64,000 nt of DNA, from positions 1,736,001-1,800,000 of the forward strand of contig NZ_JAXAFK010000001.1 of NCBI RefSeq assembly GCF_033898505.1, given 5' to 3'. This DNA is from Pectobacterium carotovorum. GTDB lineage: Bacteria > Pseudomonadota > Gammaproteobacteria > Enterobacterales > Enterobacteriaceae. Positions 63,016 through 64,000 of this stretch are shown here, one piece after another; position 1 is the stretch's first letter; each line of letters begins with the position of its first letter. Position numbers and translations under genes: made by a program. The notes under the pieces were generated by a model. That model saw nothing but the letters and a program-made list of their open reading frames with translations. It searched no databases and had not been told where the DNA came from.

Positions 63016-64000
63016 TTATGGCTTCCACGTGTGGGTGTCGGTGACTGTCAGCACATCGCTCAACGTGGTTAAAAACACATCGGCGTGTTCTTCCTGAAAC
63101 ACCAGCGGTGGGCGAATTTTCAGCACGTTCGCCGCGGGTCCCGTCGCGCTGATCAGCACACCGCGCTGGCGCATGGCATTCACCACCTGCAATGCGGATT
63201 CACTTGCCGGCGCTTTGCTTTCACGATCACTGACCAGTTCTACGCCGATAAACAGGCCGTAAGCCCGAATATCGCCAATCAGCGGGAAATCCTGCGCCAG
63301 CTGCTGTAACCCTTGTCGCAGATAATGACCCACGCGCTGGGCGTTCTGCTGCAACTGCTCTTCCCGAATCACTCTCAGTACCGCGTGCGCCGCCTGACAG
63401 GACACCGGATTGCCGCCGAACGTATTGAAATAGCGAACCTCTCGCCCAAATGCCTCAAATAATGCGGAACGTCCAACCAGCCCGGCGATAGGATGCCCGT
63501 TACCCATCGGCTTCCCTAAACTCACCAAATCCGGGACGACACCGTGACGCGCAAAGCCCCACATTGATTCCCCGGTGCGACCAAAGCCCGGCTGCACTTC
63601 ATCCGCGATAAACAATCCGCCCGCCTGACGAATCAGCGCCGCCGCTTGTGCCATTTCGCCTTCCGGCGCACAGAACACGCCGTCGCTGGAAAAAATGGTA
63701 TCCACCAGCAGCGCGGCAGGACGAATACCTTCCTGCTGCATCTGTGCCAGCGCGTCACGAATACTGGTAAGAAATGCGCCGGGCTGACGATAGGAATCTG
63801 GTGCGTCAATCAGCTTCACATGACTACCGCGCGCCACACCATCGCCCAGCGACGGCGACAGCTCCGCCAGCGCACTGGTCACGCCGTGGTACGCCCAGCG
63901 CGTCACCAGGACGCCCGTCCCCCCCGTGGTGTGGCGGGCAATGCGCAACGCCAGATCGTTGGCCTCACTGCCGGTACAGGTCAACATCACGTTGTCCAGT
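63016..64000 (-). CDS. Class III PLP-dependent aminotransferase, N-terminal part outside the window
   Basis: The frame is open to the right edge (LDNVMLTCTGSEANDLALRI), so only the C-terminal about 328 residues are present. Visible features: the PLP phosphate-binding GSEAND motif, Asp in LFIADEVQPGFGRTGESMWG, the PLP lysine in VSLGKPMGNGHPIAG, and FNTFGGNPVSCQAAHAVL. The sequence resembles alanine-glyoxylate aminotransferase 2 and ethanolamine-phosphate phospho-lyase-like members of the class, but substrate choice needs the missing N-terminal half and its neighbours. Confidence 0.9.
   Translation of the reverse strand, partial: LDNVMLTCTGSEANDLALRIARHTTGGTGVLVTRWAYHGVTSALAELSPSLGDGVARGSHVKLIDAPDSYRQPGAFLTSIRDALAQMQQEGIRPAALLVDTIFSSDGVFCAPEGEMAQAAALIRQAGGLFIADEVQPGFGRTGESMWGFARHGVVPDLVSLGKPMGNGHPIAGLVGRSALFEAFGREVRYFNTFGGNPVSCQAAHAVLRVIREEQLQQNAQRVGHYLRQGLQQLAQDFPLIGDIRAYGLFIGVELVSDRESKAPASESALQVVNAMRQRGVLISATGPAANVLKIRPPLVFQEEHADVFLTTLSDVLTVTDTHTWKP

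Overview
The window is a chromosomal pathogenicity island of a soft-rot plant pathogen, most likely Pectobacterium (Pectobacteriaceae). It holds a complete group-I hrp/hrc type III secretion system (T3SS) with HrpN, HrpW and DspE/F, flanked by a hecB-hecA two-partner secretion pair. The hrp regulators are the HrpX/HrpY/HrpS/HrpL set typical of Pectobacterium, Dickeya and Erwinia. I assign the genus from gene content and order, not from a database comparison.

Layout. (1) 1-12625, minus strand: hecB followed by a giant repetitive hecA that runs off the left edge. (2) 12960-13625: a divergent GntR/FadR-type regulator. (3) 13646-20962: dspF-dspE (minus) and hrpW plus a small partner ORF (plus), driven from back-to-back hrp boxes. 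(4) 21072-27073: an AT-richer accessory block holding a 1437-residue NACHT-type NTPase with a C-terminal PD-(D/E)XK nuclease signature, a decayed IS630-type transposase and a decayed PhoD-like phosphatase. (5) 27141-34493, minus: hrpN, then hrpV-hrpT-hrcC-hrpG-hrpF-hrpE-hrpD-hrcJ-hrpB-hrpA, transcribed from hrpA towards hrpV; hrpN has its own promoter. (6) 34826-40900: an EAL-domain c-di-GMP phosphodiesterase and the regulators hrpS, hrpY, hrpX and hrpL. (7) 41228-51788, plus: hrpJ-hrcV-hrpQ-hrcN-hrpO-hrpP-hrcQ-hrcR-hrcS-hrcT-hrcU. (8) 51799-59135: a LysR regulator and a divergent M20 amidohydrolase, a toxin-antitoxin pair, a MetQ-like binding protein, an enolase-superfamily racemase and a MetNI-like ABC transporter. 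(9) 59678-64000: a PAP2 acid phosphatase, a chemoreceptor with a sigma-28-like promoter, and the C-terminal part of a class III aminotransferase.

How it works together. In the known hrp hierarchy HrpX/HrpY raise hrpS, HrpS with sigma-54 activates hrpL, and HrpL activates hrp-box promoters. The sequence supports each step: a -24/-12 promoter sits directly upstream of hrpL, and GGAACC-N15-(C/T)CAC boxes precede hrpA, hrpJ, hrpN, hrpW and dspE. Two boxes and the sigma-54 element fall inside longer possible reading frames or overlapping regions, and this fixes the start codons of dspE and hrpL.

The least ordinary item is the NACHT/PD-(D/E)XK protein. Its nuclease lies at the C terminus, whereas characterised Avs/STAND defence proteins usually carry the effector at the N terminus. 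It is inserted, with mobile-element debris, between two harpin genes. A second less obvious unit is a possible N-acyl-amino-acid salvage locus: ABC importer, N-succinylamino-acid-racemase-like enzyme and M20 deacylase, interrupted by a toxin-antitoxin module that carries a perfect 20-bp inverted repeat.
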